Numbered from the stretch's first letter, positions 36,004 through 44,325 are shown. The stretch: DNA of 64,000 nt from Streptomyces achromogenes (GCF_030816715.1 NZ_JAUSYH010000001.1:5890001-5954000); one strand, 5' to 3'. The notes: generated from the sequence alone by a model not told the origin. Numbers and translations: made by a program.

Positions 36004-36657
36004 TCACCGGATGCCCAACTCCTGCGCCAGGACCGCCGCTTGCACCCGACTGCGCAGTCCCAGCTTGCCCAGCAGTCGGCTGACGTGCGTCTTCACCGTC
36101 GCCTCCGCCATGTCGAGGCGTTCGGCGATCCCCGCGTTGGACAGTCCCTGGCCCAGACAGGCGAGCACCTCGCGTTCACGCCGGGTCAGCGGGTCGAGCG
36201 CGGCCGGATCGGCCGCGGGCGTGCGGACCGGGCGCGCGGCGAACTCGGCGATCAGACGGCGTGTCACGGCCGGGGCGATCAGCCCGTCCCCGGCGGCCAC
36301 GGTGCGGACCGCGGTCAGCAGATCCCGCGCCTCAGTGTTCTTGAGCAGGAATCCGGCCGCACCGGCCCGCAACGCACCGAACACATAGGCGTCGAGGTCG
36401 AAGGTGGTCAGGACCAGGACGTCGGCCAGCCCCTCCGCGACGATCCTCCGGGTCGCCGACACCCCGTCCAGCAGCGGCATCTGAACGTCCATCAGCACCA
36501 GGTCGGGACGCAGCTCCCGGGCCAGCGCCACCGCCTGCTCCCCGTCCGCGGCCTCCCCGACCACCTCGATGTCGGACGCGCTGCGCAGGATGAGAACGAG
36601 TCCGGCGCGGACGGCGGACTGGTCCTCGGCGACCAGGACACGGACGGCGGAACTCAC
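36004..36657 (-). CDS. chiR: NarL-type response regulator, probable ChiR
   Basis: The 217-residue protein has a receiver domain (VLVAEDQSAVRAG, phospho-Asp in PDLVLMDVQMPLLDG, Lys lost or shifted in GAAGFLLKN) and a LuxR-type helix-turn-helix (LTRREREVLACLGQGLSNAG, MAEATVKTHVSRLLGKLGLR). From memory ChiR of S. coelicolor regulates chiC, and position next to chiC supports this name. AAGGAGG precedes the GTG start. It follows the kinase gene by 15 bp, so kinase and regulator are cotranscribed, while chiC has its own promoter. Confidence 0.85.
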   Translation of the reverse strand: MSSAVRVLVAEDQSAVRAGLVLILRSASDIEVVGEAADGEQAVALARELRPDLVLMDVQMPLLDGVSATRRIVAEGLADVLVLTTFDLDAYVFGALRAGAAGFLLKNTEARDLLTAVRTVAAGDGLIAPAVTRRLIAEFAARPVRTPAADPAALDPLTRREREVLACLGQGLSNAGIAERLDMAEATVKTHVSRLLGKLGLRSRVQAAVLAQELGIR

Positions 36658-36672
36658 AGGGCCCCTCCTTGC

Positions 36673-37857
36673 TCATGCGGGCTCTCCCCCTACGAGGGGC
36701 AGCACGGCGTGCACGGTCCAGCGCGAGCCCTGCGGCCCGGCGGCGAACGTGCCGCCGAGCAGCGCGGCCCGCTCCCGCATCCCGACGAGTCCGGCCCCGG
36801 AGCCGGGGGCGCGGGGCCCGTCCCGGCGGCCGTACGGACTGCCGACCCGCAGGTCGAGTGCGCCGTCGCGCTGCACGAGGCCGACGGTGACCCGGCCGGG
36901 GCACGCGTGCTTCAGCGCATTGGTCAGCGATTCCTGGACGATGCGGTAGGCGGCGAGTCCGACCGGGGTCGGGACCTCGCCGTGGTCGGCGTCGAGGGTG
37001 ACGTCGAGCCCGTTGGCGCGGGCGCCGTCGACCAGGGAACGCAGGCCTTCGAGGGTGGGGGCGGCCGCCGGCTCGCACTCCCCGCCGTCGTCGCGCAGGA
37101 TCCCGATCAGCCGCCGCATCTCCGCCAGCCCCTCGACGCTGTTCTCGCGGATGACGGACAGCGCCTGCCTGGATGTGTCCGGGTCGTCGATCGAGAGCGC
37201 GGCCGTCGAGTGGATGGCGATCGCCGACAGGTGGTTGGCGACCATGTCGTGCAACTCCCGCGCCATGCGCGCCCGCTCGGCCGTGACCGCCTGGGCCCGG
37301 TCGATCTCGGCGAGCAGCGCGGTCTGCTCGGCCCGCAGCCGTGCGGCCTCGGCGGCGTCACGATGGTCGCGCACGATCCAGCCGGTGGCGGCGGGCCCGT
37401 ACGCGACGACGCCCACGACCACGCCGATCAGCAGCGCCTCCGGCACCCGCCACACCGCGAACGGCACCAGCGTTCCCGCCACCGTGAGCAGCCCGGTGAT
37501 CCACTGGATACGGCGGGCGGAGGCGAGCGGGCCGTACAGGACGGCCGCGTACATGACGTCGGTGAACATCAGGAGGGTGGACAGACTGCCCTGGGTCACC
37601 AGATCCGCGCAGAACGCGGCCGTGGCCGTGAGCAGGGCCGCGCGCGGGGCCGTGCGGCGCATCAGTTCGCAGCCCGCCGTCACCAGCAGAGGCGGCAGGA
37701 CGGGCCAGGGGCCGTCGAACAGCGTGATCGGGTCGCTGGACGGCCGGGTGCCCAGGCCGGCGACGACGAGCAGCAGTCCGCCGAGCAGTCCGCCGACCGC
37801 GATGCGGACGTCGAACCGGTGCGGGCGGGGCAGTCGTCGTGCGGGCATGCCCTCCAT
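36673..37857 (-). CDS. chiS: Sensor histidine kinase, probable ChiS
   Basis: The 394-residue protein has about five to six membrane helices in the first 160 residues, a HisKA_3 dimerisation region with the phospho-His in MARELHDMVANHLSAIA, and an HATPase domain with N-box YRIVQESLTNALKHA and G-box GSGAGLVGMRERAALLGG. This is the kinase type paired with NarL regulators. The start is uncertain: ATG 37857 (MEGMPARRLPRP) or ATG 37848. It is transcribed divergently from the membrane-protein gene at 38002. The name rests on its neighbours, chiR and chiC. Confidence 0.82.
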   Translation of the reverse strand: MEGMPARRLPRPHRFDVRIAVGGLLGGLLLVVAGLGTRPSSDPITLFDGPWPVLPPLLVTAGCELMRRTAPRAALLTATAAFCADLVTQGSLSTLLMFTDVMYAAVLYGPLASARRIQWITGLLTVAGTLVPFAVWRVPEALLIGVVVGVVAYGPAATGWIVRDHRDAAEAARLRAEQTALLAEIDRAQAVTAERARMARELHDMVANHLSAIAIHSTAALSIDDPDTSRQALSVIRENSVEGLAEMRRLIGILRDDGGECEPAAAPTLEGLRSLVDGARANGLDVTLDADHGEVPTPVGLAAYRIVQESLTNALKHACPGRVTVGLVQRDGALDLRVGSPYGRRDGPRAPGSGAGLVGMRERAALLGGTFAAGPQGSRWTVHAVLPLVGGEPA

Positions 37858-38001
37858 CCAACACGCCCCGCGACCCGTGCGCCTGCTCCTCGGGAACGGT
37901 CCCGAACTGCATCTTTCGATGTACCGCGAGTTCGTCACCGGCGACGACGAACGCGGCCGCGCGCTGCGGGAGCCTGGGACGGCGAACGAGAGGAGCGGAC
38001 C

Positions 38002-38595
38002 GTGATCGTCACGCTGATCATCGCCTGCGAGGTGGCCTTCTGGGTGCTGCTGGCCGCCGGGCTGGCCTTCCGGTACGTGTTCCGGATGCCGCGGCTGGGC
38101 CTCGCCCTGCTGCTGTGCGAGCCGCTGCTGGAGATCGTGCTGTTCGCCGTGACCGCGACCGACCTCAGGAACGGCGCCGAGCCGGACTGGCGGCACGGCC
38201 TCGCCGCCGTCTACATCGGCTTCACCGTGGGCCTCGGCCACTCCACGATCAAGTGGGCGGACGCCCGCGTCGCCCACCGCTTCGCGGGCGGACCGCCGCC
38301 GGTGAGGCCGCCGAAGTACGGCAGGGCCCGCGCCGTTCACGAATGGAAGGTCGCGGGCCGCTGGACCCTCGCCGCCCTGGTCGCCGTCGCCCTGCTCCAG
38401 GCGGCCGTCCGGTACGTCGGCGGCGACGGCGACACCGGCTCGCTGCGGGCGTGGCAGCAGCGGATGCTGTTCGTCGTCGGCGTCAACGTCGTCATCGCCG
38501 CGAGCTACACCCTCTTCCCGAAGCGGGAGCCGAAGGGCGGCCCGGAGCCGGAACCGAAGGACGGCCCGGAGCGGGAACCGGCCAAGATGGACTAG
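38002..38595 (+). CDS. Integral membrane protein of unknown function
   Basis: The 197-residue protein has about five membrane helices (IVTLIIACEVAFWVLLAAGL, LGLALLLCEPLLEIVLFAVT, LAAVYIGFTVGLGHS, WTLAALVAVALLQAAV, MLFVVGVNVVIAASYTLF) and a charged repeat tail (EPKGG PEPEPKDG PEREPAK). GAGGAG precedes the GTG start. It overlaps the 3' end of the convergent adenosyltransferase gene by 4 bp. No family with a known function is recognised. Confidence 0.75.
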   Translation: MIVTLIIACEVAFWVLLAAGLAFRYVFRMPRLGLALLLCEPLLEIVLFAVTATDLRNGAEPDWRHGLAAVYIGFTVGLGHSTIKWADARVAHRFAGGPPPVRPPKYGRARAVHEWKVAGRWTLAALVAVALLQAAVRYVGGDGDTGSLRAWQQRMLFVVGVNVVIAASYTLFPKREPKGGPEPEPKDGPEREPAKMD

Positions 38596-39164
38596 CGCTC
38601 CCCGCCCGGCACCCACAGCACGTCCCCGGCCGCCTTGTTGGCGGTGCGGGCGAGGATGAACAACAGGTCCGACAGCCGGTTGAGGTAGGTCGCGGTGAGC
38701 GGGTTCATCCGCTCGCCGTGCGCCTCCAGGGCGGCCCACGTGGAGCGTTCGGCGCGCCGGACCACCGTGCACGCCTGATGCAGCAGGGCCGCGCCCGGGG
38801 TGCCGCCGGGCAGGATGAACGAGCGCAGCTTGTCCAACTGCTCGTTGAAGCGGTCGCAGTCCGCCTCCAGCCGGTCGATGTAGAACTGCTCGACCCTCAG
38901 GGGCGGGAACTCCGGGTTCTCCACCACCGGCGTCGACAGGTCGGCACCCACGTCGAACAGGTCGTTCTGGACGCGGACGAGGACCTCGGCGACCTCCTCG
39001 TCCAGGCCGCCGAGCGCGATCGCCGTGCCGATCACCGCGTTCGCCTCGTTGGCGTCCGCGTAGGCGGCGATCCTGAGGTCGGTCTTGGCGACCCGGCTCA
39101 TGTCGCCGAGGGCGGTGGTGCCCTGGTCGCCGGTCCTGGTGTAGATGCGCGTCAGATTGACCAT
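38592..39164 (-). CDS. Cob(I)yrinic acid a,c-diamide adenosyltransferase (PduO type)
   Basis: The enzyme adds the adenosyl group of ATP to cob(I)alamin, making coenzyme B12. The 190-residue helical protein starts with the ATP-binding TRIYTRTGDQGTTALGD. It contains NDLFDVGADLSTP, the signature PGGTPGAALLHQACTVVRRAER, and a C-terminal YLNRLSDLLFILAR. The product is the cofactor of methylmalonyl-CoA mutase, whose chaperone MeaB and partner epimerase are encoded at 55-58 kb. In mycobacteria a gene of this family also lies shortly after the atp operon. Confidence 0.93.
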   Translation of the reverse strand: MVNLTRIYTRTGDQGTTALGDMSRVAKTDLRIAAYADANEANAVIGTAIALGGLDEEVAEVLVRVQNDLFDVGADLSTPVVENPEFPPLRVEQFYIDRLEADCDRFNEQLDKLRSFILPGGTPGAALLHQACTVVRRAERSTWAALEAHGERMNPLTATYLNRLSDLLFILARTANKAAGDVLWVPGGER

Positions 39165-39633
39165 GCCGCCAATCTAGACCGTCCCCGCGCATCCGCTCCG
39201 TTCCCTTCGTCACGGTCCGCGGGGCGGCGGATCGGCGGCCCTTCGCGGGGGGCGGAGCCTGCTCAGGACGGGGTCAATCGGAGTGAATCGGACAGGATTT
39301 GACGACGTGACCGGCGTCTCACGCCCTGAGACGTGAGACGCGTTACTAACCGGTCACGCAGCGCCTCACGACCGCTAATCTCCGGCCGAGAGGCACATGG
39401 ACAGGCAACCGGGGCGGCTGCGCCGGATGGTTGACGCCGGTGACATCGGACGCGTGAGCGGGCAGGGCTCTACAGGCACCGGAACCGCACAGGTCCCAGG
39501 AGCCTCACCCTTGCGGGTGAATTGGGTATCGGTTCGCTCACAGACGGCAACCTCTGACCGCTTCTCGCAGTCAGAGGATGCAACACCGGACACCACCACC
39601 GCGGAGCACGAGACGCACGCTTAGGGGAGCGCT
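39165..39633. other. Long leader region upstream of the STAS gene with nested hairpins
   Basis: No convincing gene occurs in these 469 bp. Notable elements are a nested inverted repeat (39307-39357), CTCACCC-TTGC-GGGTGA-type pairing near 39506-39522, and an 8-bp stem CCTCTGAC/GTCAGAGG (39551-39577). A 75-codon frame (39397-39624) has a weak ribosome site and unusual A/T-rich third positions, so it is probably not coding. Confidence 0.55.
39307..39357. promoter_or_regulatory. Nested inverted repeat upstream of STAS gene
   Basis: The outer arms GTGACCGG (39307-39314) and CCGGTCAC (39350-39357) enclose the inner arms GCGTCTCACG (39314-39323) and CGTGAGACGC (39332-39341). Both pairs are perfect. 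The inner loop is 8 nt and an asymmetric 8-nt segment separates the 3' arms. Confidence 0.6.
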
Positions 39634-39957
39634 ATGCACATCAAGGGCGACCACGTCGAGCTGGTCGTCGGGGGCCGCCTCGACGTCCGCAGCGCGGCGG
39701 ACGCCCGTACGGCCCTGCACACGGCGGTCGACGACGGAGTGGGCGACCTGGTGCTCGACCTGTCCGGACTCGACTCGTGGGACGCCACCGGTCTCGGCGT
39801 CATCATGGGCGTCCACCGGCGGGCCGGCCGCTGCGGCCGGCGCCTGGTGCTGCGCGGTGTGCCGCCGCAGATGCAACGACTGCTGGTCGCCACCCGGCTG
39901 CACCGGATCCTCGCGATCGAGGGCGGCATCGGAGTGGAGTCCCTGCCCCGCGTGTGA
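39634..39957 (+). CDS. STAS-domain protein (anti-anti-sigma factor type)
   Basis: The 107-residue protein is a single STAS domain: GDHVELVVGGRLDVRSAADA, DLVLDLSGLDSWDATGLGVI, GRRLVLRGVPPQMQRLL. STAS antagonists bind anti-sigma kinases and are controlled by phosphorylation of a Ser or Thr at the D-[ST]-[ST]-G motif. Here the motif is D50-A51-T52-G53, so only Thr52 could be modified. AGGGGAG precedes the ATG. No anti-sigma kinase is adjacent. Its leader is long and structured. It may belong to the BldG-like stress network, which is an inference. Confidence 0.88.
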   Translation: MHIKGDHVELVVGGRLDVRSAADARTALHTAVDDGVGDLVLDLSGLDSWDATGLGVIMGVHRRAGRCGRRLVLRGVPPQMQRLLVATRLHRILAIEGGIGVESLPRV

Positions 39958-40215
39958 CGAGCAGGGGGTGTGGCCTGCGACGGGAAGCGTGGGACGGGCG
40001 CGACGGGTGCGAGAATCCGGGTGCAATCCTCACGAGACCGTGACGCTTCGGGCGGCCCGGCACCCCGGGCTGTCGTAGATACTGTGCGAAGGTTTACGGT
40101 TCGTCTGCCCGCCGCCCGCAGCCCTCGAGCGGGCACCGGACCAGAAGCGACAGCCCAGTGTGCGGCCAGGCCGGGAGGGGCTACCGCCACACGACGCTTT
40201 TGGGGGGCTTGACCC

Positions 40216-42816
40216 ATGGACCCGAACACCCGGGGACCCGAGGAGCACGGCCACGACGCGGGGGACGCCTCCCGGTCGAGCGCCTTCGACTCCGGGCCCG
40301 GCCAGACCTCGCGCCCGCGCCCGTCCAGGGACCCCCTCACCCCCGACTTCGGCCAGCCCGCCGCCGCCCTGGCCCGCACGGTGCGCCTGGTCGCCGGCGA
40401 CCATCTGCTCACCGTCAACCCCGTCGACGGCAGCGAGATCGAGCTGTGCCCGCCTGGGGGCACCGCCCGCTCGAGCGCAGCCGAGAGTGGGGGAGAACGG
40501 GCCGAGCGGCCCGCCCGGCGCACGCCCGAGCGGCGCGCCGAGGCCGAGCGCACCGCCCGTCCGCCCGTTCCCGCCGGAGCCGCCCCGCCCGCGCGGCCGC
40601 TTCTCGGCCGGCAGGACGAACGCGAACAACTGGTCCGTCTCCTGGCCCGCGGCCGCTCCGTCCGCCTCACCGGCGCCCCCGGCTCCGGCCGCACCAGCCT
40701 CCTCGACCTGGTCGCCGAGGACTGCGAGGACCTCGCCCCCGACGGCGTCGTCCGCCTCAGCGGCCGCCGGCGCACCACCGCCGACCTGCTGCAGGACCTC
40801 TTCCACGCCGTCTACGACGCCCCCCGGCACCGCCCCGACGAGGACGAGCTGCGCGACCTGGTCCGCGAGATCGGCGCGGTCGTGGTGGTCGACGACCTCG
40901 ACCTCGGCGGCGCCGCCCTCGATGATCTGCTGGACGCGACGCCCGAGTGCGCCTTCCTGCTCGGCGCGACGCCGGACACCCCGCTGCCCTCCGCGGACTC
41001 CGCCGTCGAGGAGGTCGTCCTCCCCGGTCTCGACCGCGCGGGCGGCGTAGAGGTCATCGAGCGGGCCGTCGGCCGCGTGCTCACCGAGGAGGAGGCCAAC
41101 TGGGCCGGCGACCTCTGGTTCGAGTCGGAGGGCCTGCCGCTGCGGTTCGTGCAGGCAGGCGCCCTGCTCGCGCAGCGCGACCGGCTGCGGGCCAGTGCCG
41201 ACGCGGTAGACGCGTTCGGCGTCTTCGAGGACGCCCGGCCGCTTTCCACCCCCGTCGACGCCGTCGCCGGGGCCGGGGAGGCCGAGGAGATACCCCTGCC
41301 CTCCCTCGGCGAGGCCGCCGCGCCGGCGCCCCTGCTCGCCGCCCGCCTCAGCGCCTCCGCCCGCGACACCCTGCGGTTCGCCGTCGCCCTCGGCGGCGAG
41401 GTCCCGCACCAGGCCCATCTGCCCGCCCTGGTGGGCGACACCCACGCCGACGCGGCCCTCGGCGAGCTGGCCGGCTGCGGGCTCGTCTCCCCGGTCGGCA
41501 ACCGCTACCGCCTCGCCGCCGGAGTCCAGGCCCAGCTCGAGGCCGCCGGATACGCCGACGACGTCGAGACCCGCGCTCACGCCGCAGCCCAGCACTACGC
41601 CTGGTGGACCGGCCACCCCTCGGTCACCCCGGAACGGGTCTGCGCGGAGGCGGACGCCGTCCTCGCCGCCCTCGCGGCGGTCGTCCCGGACACCACCCGG
41701 CCCGAGGAGGGCGAGGAGGCCACCGCCGTCCAACTCGCCCGCACGGCGGCACCCGCGCTCGCCGCGGGGCTCCAGTGGAGCGCCTGGTCGAGCGCGCTGC
41801 ACGAGGGCGCGGAGGCCGCCCGGCTCGCGGCGCAGTCCGCGGACCGCGCCTACTTCCACCACGAGCTCGGCGTCCTCGCGCTGTGCACCGGGGACCTCGA
41901 CCGGTCCCGTTCCGAGCTGGAGGCCTCGCTCGCCCTGCGCGGCACGATCGCCGACAAGCGCGGCACCGTCGCCGGCCGCCGCGCCCTCGCGCTGGTCGCC
42001 GACCGCTCGGGCGACGTGCCGGGACTGCCCGCCGCGACGTTCGGCGGCGAGACGCCCGACGCGCGTCACGAGGAACAGGCGTCCCCGCCCCGCGGCGTAC
42101 AGGCGCCGCTCCCGACCTTCCCGCCGGAGGCCGAGACCCTCGTCGCCCGCCGCGAACCGCCCCCCGAGCCGATGCGTCACAGCCTCGGCGGCCTGCGGAG
42201 CCTGGCCAGGCGCAACCTGGTCGGGGTCGGCGCCGGCGCGTTGCTCGTCGCCGTGCTGGGCACCGTGGTCACGCTCGGCGCGACCTCGAACAAGGACGCC
42301 GACGACCCTTCCGACCGGGTCGGCGTCAACCCGTCCGTCTCCACCGGCGTCGACGGCGGTGACGTCGGCGCGGACACCCCCGGCGACGACAAGGGCTCCG
42401 CCGACACGGGCGAGGCGACCAGCAGGCCGACGGACCCGGGTGCCGACGGGACCATGGGCACCTCGGACGACCCGACGCCCACGGGTTCGGCGGAGCCGTC
42501 GTCGGGGGCGAGCGGCTCGGGGGATCCCGGGGACGGGAAGCCCTCCGGCCCGCCCGAGCCGAGCGGCAGTCCGTCGGCCGGCCCGACCGGGTCCGGGTCG
42601 GCTTCGCCCTCGGCGTCCGCGTCCTCCAGCGGCGGGACCGGCTCGGCGTCGCCGTCGCCGTCCACTTCGGAGACCGGCGCACCGACCCCCTCCGGCAACA
42701 CCTCGACCTCGGCCGGCGACTCCATGTCCTCCGCCCCCGTCGGCAGCACGATGAGCTCCTCCGGGCGATCCGGCCCCTCCGGTGCGGCGGCGACCTCGCC
42801 GGACGAGGTCATCTGA
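40216..42816 (+). CDS. Large membrane-anchored STAND-like NTPase with extracellular Ser/Gly/Pro tail
   Basis: The 866-residue protein has an N-terminal linker and small domain (1-78), an insertion from a palindromic DNA element (about 79-94), and an AAA/STAND-like ATPase core. Walker A is at about 153 (TGAPGSGRTS), with Arg in place of the usual Lys, and Walker B is VVVVDDLDLG. A helical, TPR-like region runs to about 600, one membrane helix spans about 669-690 (VGVGAGALLVAVLGTVVTLG), and a 175-residue Ser/Thr/Gly/Pro/Asp tail follows. The ATPase should be inside the cell and the tail in or across the wall. ATP binding may be weak given the Arg. The start is ATG 40216. The function is unknown to me; a link between wall state and cytoplasm is speculative. 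Confidence 0.8.
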   Translation: MDPNTRGPEEHGHDAGDASRSSAFDSGPGQTSRPRPSRDPLTPDFGQPAAALARTVRLVAGDHLLTVNPVDGSEIELCPPGGTARSSAAESGGERAERPARRTPERRAEAERTARPPVPAGAAPPARPLLGRQDEREQLVRLLARGRSVRLTGAPGSGRTSLLDLVAEDCEDLAPDGVVRLSGRRRTTADLLQDLFHAVYDAPRHRPDEDELRDLVREIGAVVVVDDLDLGGAALDDLLDATPECAFLLGATPDTPLPSADSAVEEVVLPGLDRAGGVEVIERAVGRVLTEEEANWAGDLWFESEGLPLRFVQAGALLAQRDRLRASADAVDAFGVFEDARPLSTPVDAVAGAGEAEEIPLPSLGEAAAPAPLLAARLSASARDTLRFAVALGGEVPHQAHLPALVGDTHADAALGELAGCGLVSPVGNRYRLAAGVQAQLEAAGYADDVETRAHAAAQHYAWWTGHPSVTPERVCAEADAVLAALAAVVPDTTRPEEGEEATAVQLARTAAPALAAGLQWSAWSSALHEGAEAARLAAQSADRAYFHHELGVLALCTGDLDRSRSELEASLALRGTIADKRGTVAGRRALALVADRSGDVPGLPAATFGGETPDARHEEQASPPRGVQAPLPTFPPEAETLVARREPPPEPMRHSLGGLRSLARRNLVGVGAGALLVAVLGTVVTLGATSNKDADDPSDRVGVNPSVSTGVDGGDVGADTPGDDKGSADTGEATSRPTDPGADGTMGTSDDPTPTGSAEPSSGASGSGDPGDGKPSGPPEPSGSPSAGPTGSGSASPSASASSSGGTGSASPSPSTSETGAPTPSGNTSTSAGDSMSSAPVGSTMSSSGRSGPSGAAATSPDEVI
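40455..40496. repeat. Streptomyces-type CTCGAG-centred palindromic element inside a CDS
   Basis: CTGGGGGCACCGCCCG, CTCGAGCGCAGCCGAG and AGTGGGGGAG follow in series. The core CGCTCGAGCG (40469-40478) is a perfect 10-bp palindrome, and TGGGGG occurs at both ends. From memory, close variants recur many times in Streptomyces genomes, usually between genes. Here it is in frame and encodes PGGTARSSAAESGG in a linker. Confidence 0.65.
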
Positions 42817-42846
42817 GCCGCGGGGGCACGGCTTTGGGCACACGAC

Positions 42847-42878
42847 AGGGCCGGGTTCCTCTTCGGGAACCCGGCCCT
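42847..42878. terminator. Bidirectional terminator between the NTPase gene and nucS
   Basis: AGGGCCGGGTTCC (42847-42859) pairs perfectly over 13 bp with GGAACCCGGCCCT (42866-42878). It serves convergent genes. Confidence 0.85.
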
Positions 42879-42883
42879 CGTCG

Positions 42884-42933
42884 TCGTGCGGACGCCGTAC
42901 GGATGCCGTCCGGCGGTCGTGCGGACGCCGTAC
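42884..42933. repeat. 17-bp direct repeat
   Basis: TCGTGCGGACGCCGTAC occurs at 42884-42900 and again at 42917-42933, a 33-bp period. It lies between the terminator and the nucS stop codon. Confidence 0.8.
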
Positions 42934-42939
42934 CCGACG

Positions 42940-43620
42940 TCAGAACAGCCGCAGTTTGTCGTCCTCGATGCCGCGCATGGCGTTGTAGTCGAGGACCGTG
43001 CAGCCGATGCCGCGGTCCGTGGCGAGGACGCGGGCCTGGGGCTTGATCTCCTGGGCGGCGAAGACGCCGCGGACCGGGGCGAGATGCGGGTCGCGGTTCA
43101 ACAGCTCGAGGTAGCGGGTGAGTTGCTCGACCCCGTCGATCTCGCCGCGTCGCTTGATCTCCACCGCGACGGTCTGCCCGTCGGCGTCCCGGCACAGGAT
43201 GTCGACCGGGCCGATGGCCGTCATGTACTCGCGGCGGATGAGGGTGTAGCCCTCGCCGAGGGTCTCGATGCGGTCCGCGAGCAGTTCCTGCAGGTGCGCT
43301 TCCACGCCGTCCTTGATCAGGCCGGGATCGACGCCCAGTTCGTGCGACGAGTCGTGGAGGATCTCCTCCATCGTGATGATGAGCTTCTCACCGCCCTTGT
43401 TGACGACGGTCCAGACACCCGCCACGCCTTCGGAGTCCCCCGCGTCCTCCTTCAGCGTGCAGGGCGGCGACATCCAGTTGAGGGGCTTGTAGGCCCGGTC
43501 GTCCGCGTGGATGGAGACGCTGCCGTCCGCCTTCACCAGGATCAGACGGGGGGCGGAGGGGAGGTGGGCGGTGAGCCGGCCGGCGTAGTCGACGGAGCAC
43601 CGGGCGATGACGAGACGCAT
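42940..43620 (-). CDS. nucS: Mismatch-specific endonuclease NucS/EndoMS
   Basis: NucS cuts both strands at mismatches and is the mismatch-repair enzyme of actinobacteria, which lack MutS-MutL. The 226-residue protein has an N-terminal DNA-binding and dimerisation domain and a C-terminal RecB-like nuclease with the D...E-x-K triad in GPVDILCRDADG and VAVEIKRRG. The C-terminal LRLF (DDKLRLF) fits the sliding-clamp-binding peptide. ATG 43620 is chosen (MRLVIARCSVDYAGRL). It lacks a ribosome site, and TAGCGT 8 nt upstream could serve a leaderless transcript. Residues encoded further upstream do not look related. Confidence 0.95.
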   Translation of the reverse strand: MRLVIARCSVDYAGRLTAHLPSAPRLILVKADGSVSIHADDRAYKPLNWMSPPCTLKEDAGDSEGVAGVWTVVNKGGEKLIITMEEILHDSSHELGVDPGLIKDGVEAHLQELLADRIETLGEGYTLIRREYMTAIGPVDILCRDADGQTVAVEIKRRGEIDGVEQLTRYLELLNRDPHLAPVRGVFAAQEIKPQARVLATDRGIGCTVLDYNAMRGIEDDKLRLF

Positions 43621-43932
43621 GGTCGGCAACGCTATCCGACGCCCCGTGGTGCCCGCGATCCGCCCGCCCGTCCGACGGTCCCGCACGCAACGGGCCACCC
43701 TTGCGCCCCGCCCCTTTTGATCAGGAAAACCTCTGTTCGACAGTGGCCGATTGTGTGCCCAACAGGCCTTCCCTATGTGCTCATTCTCCTGGTGCGGTCA
43801 CCGTCCGTTGCCTACCGTAGTGAACGGGAGGTCGCGATGCGTGTACTCAGCGTGTGCGGTGTTTCGGCATGGCGGGCTCCCCTTCCCTGTCCGTCAACCC
43901 TCGTCGTTCTCGGGGGTGCGAGAGGAGTACCC
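43621..43932. other. Divergent intergenic region nucS / SCO5389-family gene
   Basis: These 312 bp hold the upstream regions of two divergent genes. It is less GC-rich near 43718-43800. A second in-frame ATG for the downstream gene at 43837 has its own GGGAGG site and would add 32 residues. No other gene is seen. Confidence 0.5.
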
Positions 43933-44325
43933 ATGTCGCTCGACGTCTCACCGGCCCTACTCGATCAGGCCGAGCGAGGCGAGGTCGACGAAGCAGAATT
44001 CGTCGACTGCGTCCGGACCTCCCTGCCCTACGCATGGGAGATGGTCAGCTCCCTGGTGGCCCAGCTGAAGGTGGACGGCGGAGACTTCGCCGACAACCAG
44101 ACGCCCCCGCCGGACGAGCAGGCACGCGGGCAGCTGCTGCGCGCGCTCGCGAGTGACGCCATACGCGGCGCGCTGCAGCGGCACTTCGGTGTGCGGCTCG
44201 CCTTCCAGAACTGCCACCGGGTGGCGGTGTTCCCGTTGGACTCGGCTGTCGACGAGAAGCTGGACCGCTTCACCTCGATCCGCAGCCAGGTGCTCAACCA
44301 GTCCCCGGAATTCCGGGACTGCTGA
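43933..44325 (+). CDS. SCO5389-family conserved hypothetical protein
   Basis: The 130-residue, soluble, acidic protein (MSLDVSPALLDQAERGEVDE, SLPYAWEMVSSLVAQLKVDG, DNQTPPPDEQARGQLLRALA, ending NQSPEFRDC) belongs to a Streptomyces-wide family that I recall being named after SCO5389. No catalytic motif is visible. GAGGAG lies 5 nt before ATG 43933, and the family usually begins there. The upstream ATG at 43837, also with a good ribosome site, would give a longer form. The function is unknown. Confidence 0.8.
   Translation: MSLDVSPALLDQAERGEVDEAEFVDCVRTSLPYAWEMVSSLVAQLKVDGGDFADNQTPPPDEQARGQLLRALASDAIRGALQRHFGVRLAFQNCHRVAVFPLDSAVDEKLDRFTSIRSQVLNQSPEFRDC

Noticed and set aside
39397..39624. 75-codon frame before the STAS gene
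   Set aside because: Third codon positions are far less GC-rich than in true genes here, the ribosome site is weak, and the region is full of hairpins. It is kept only as a possible leader.
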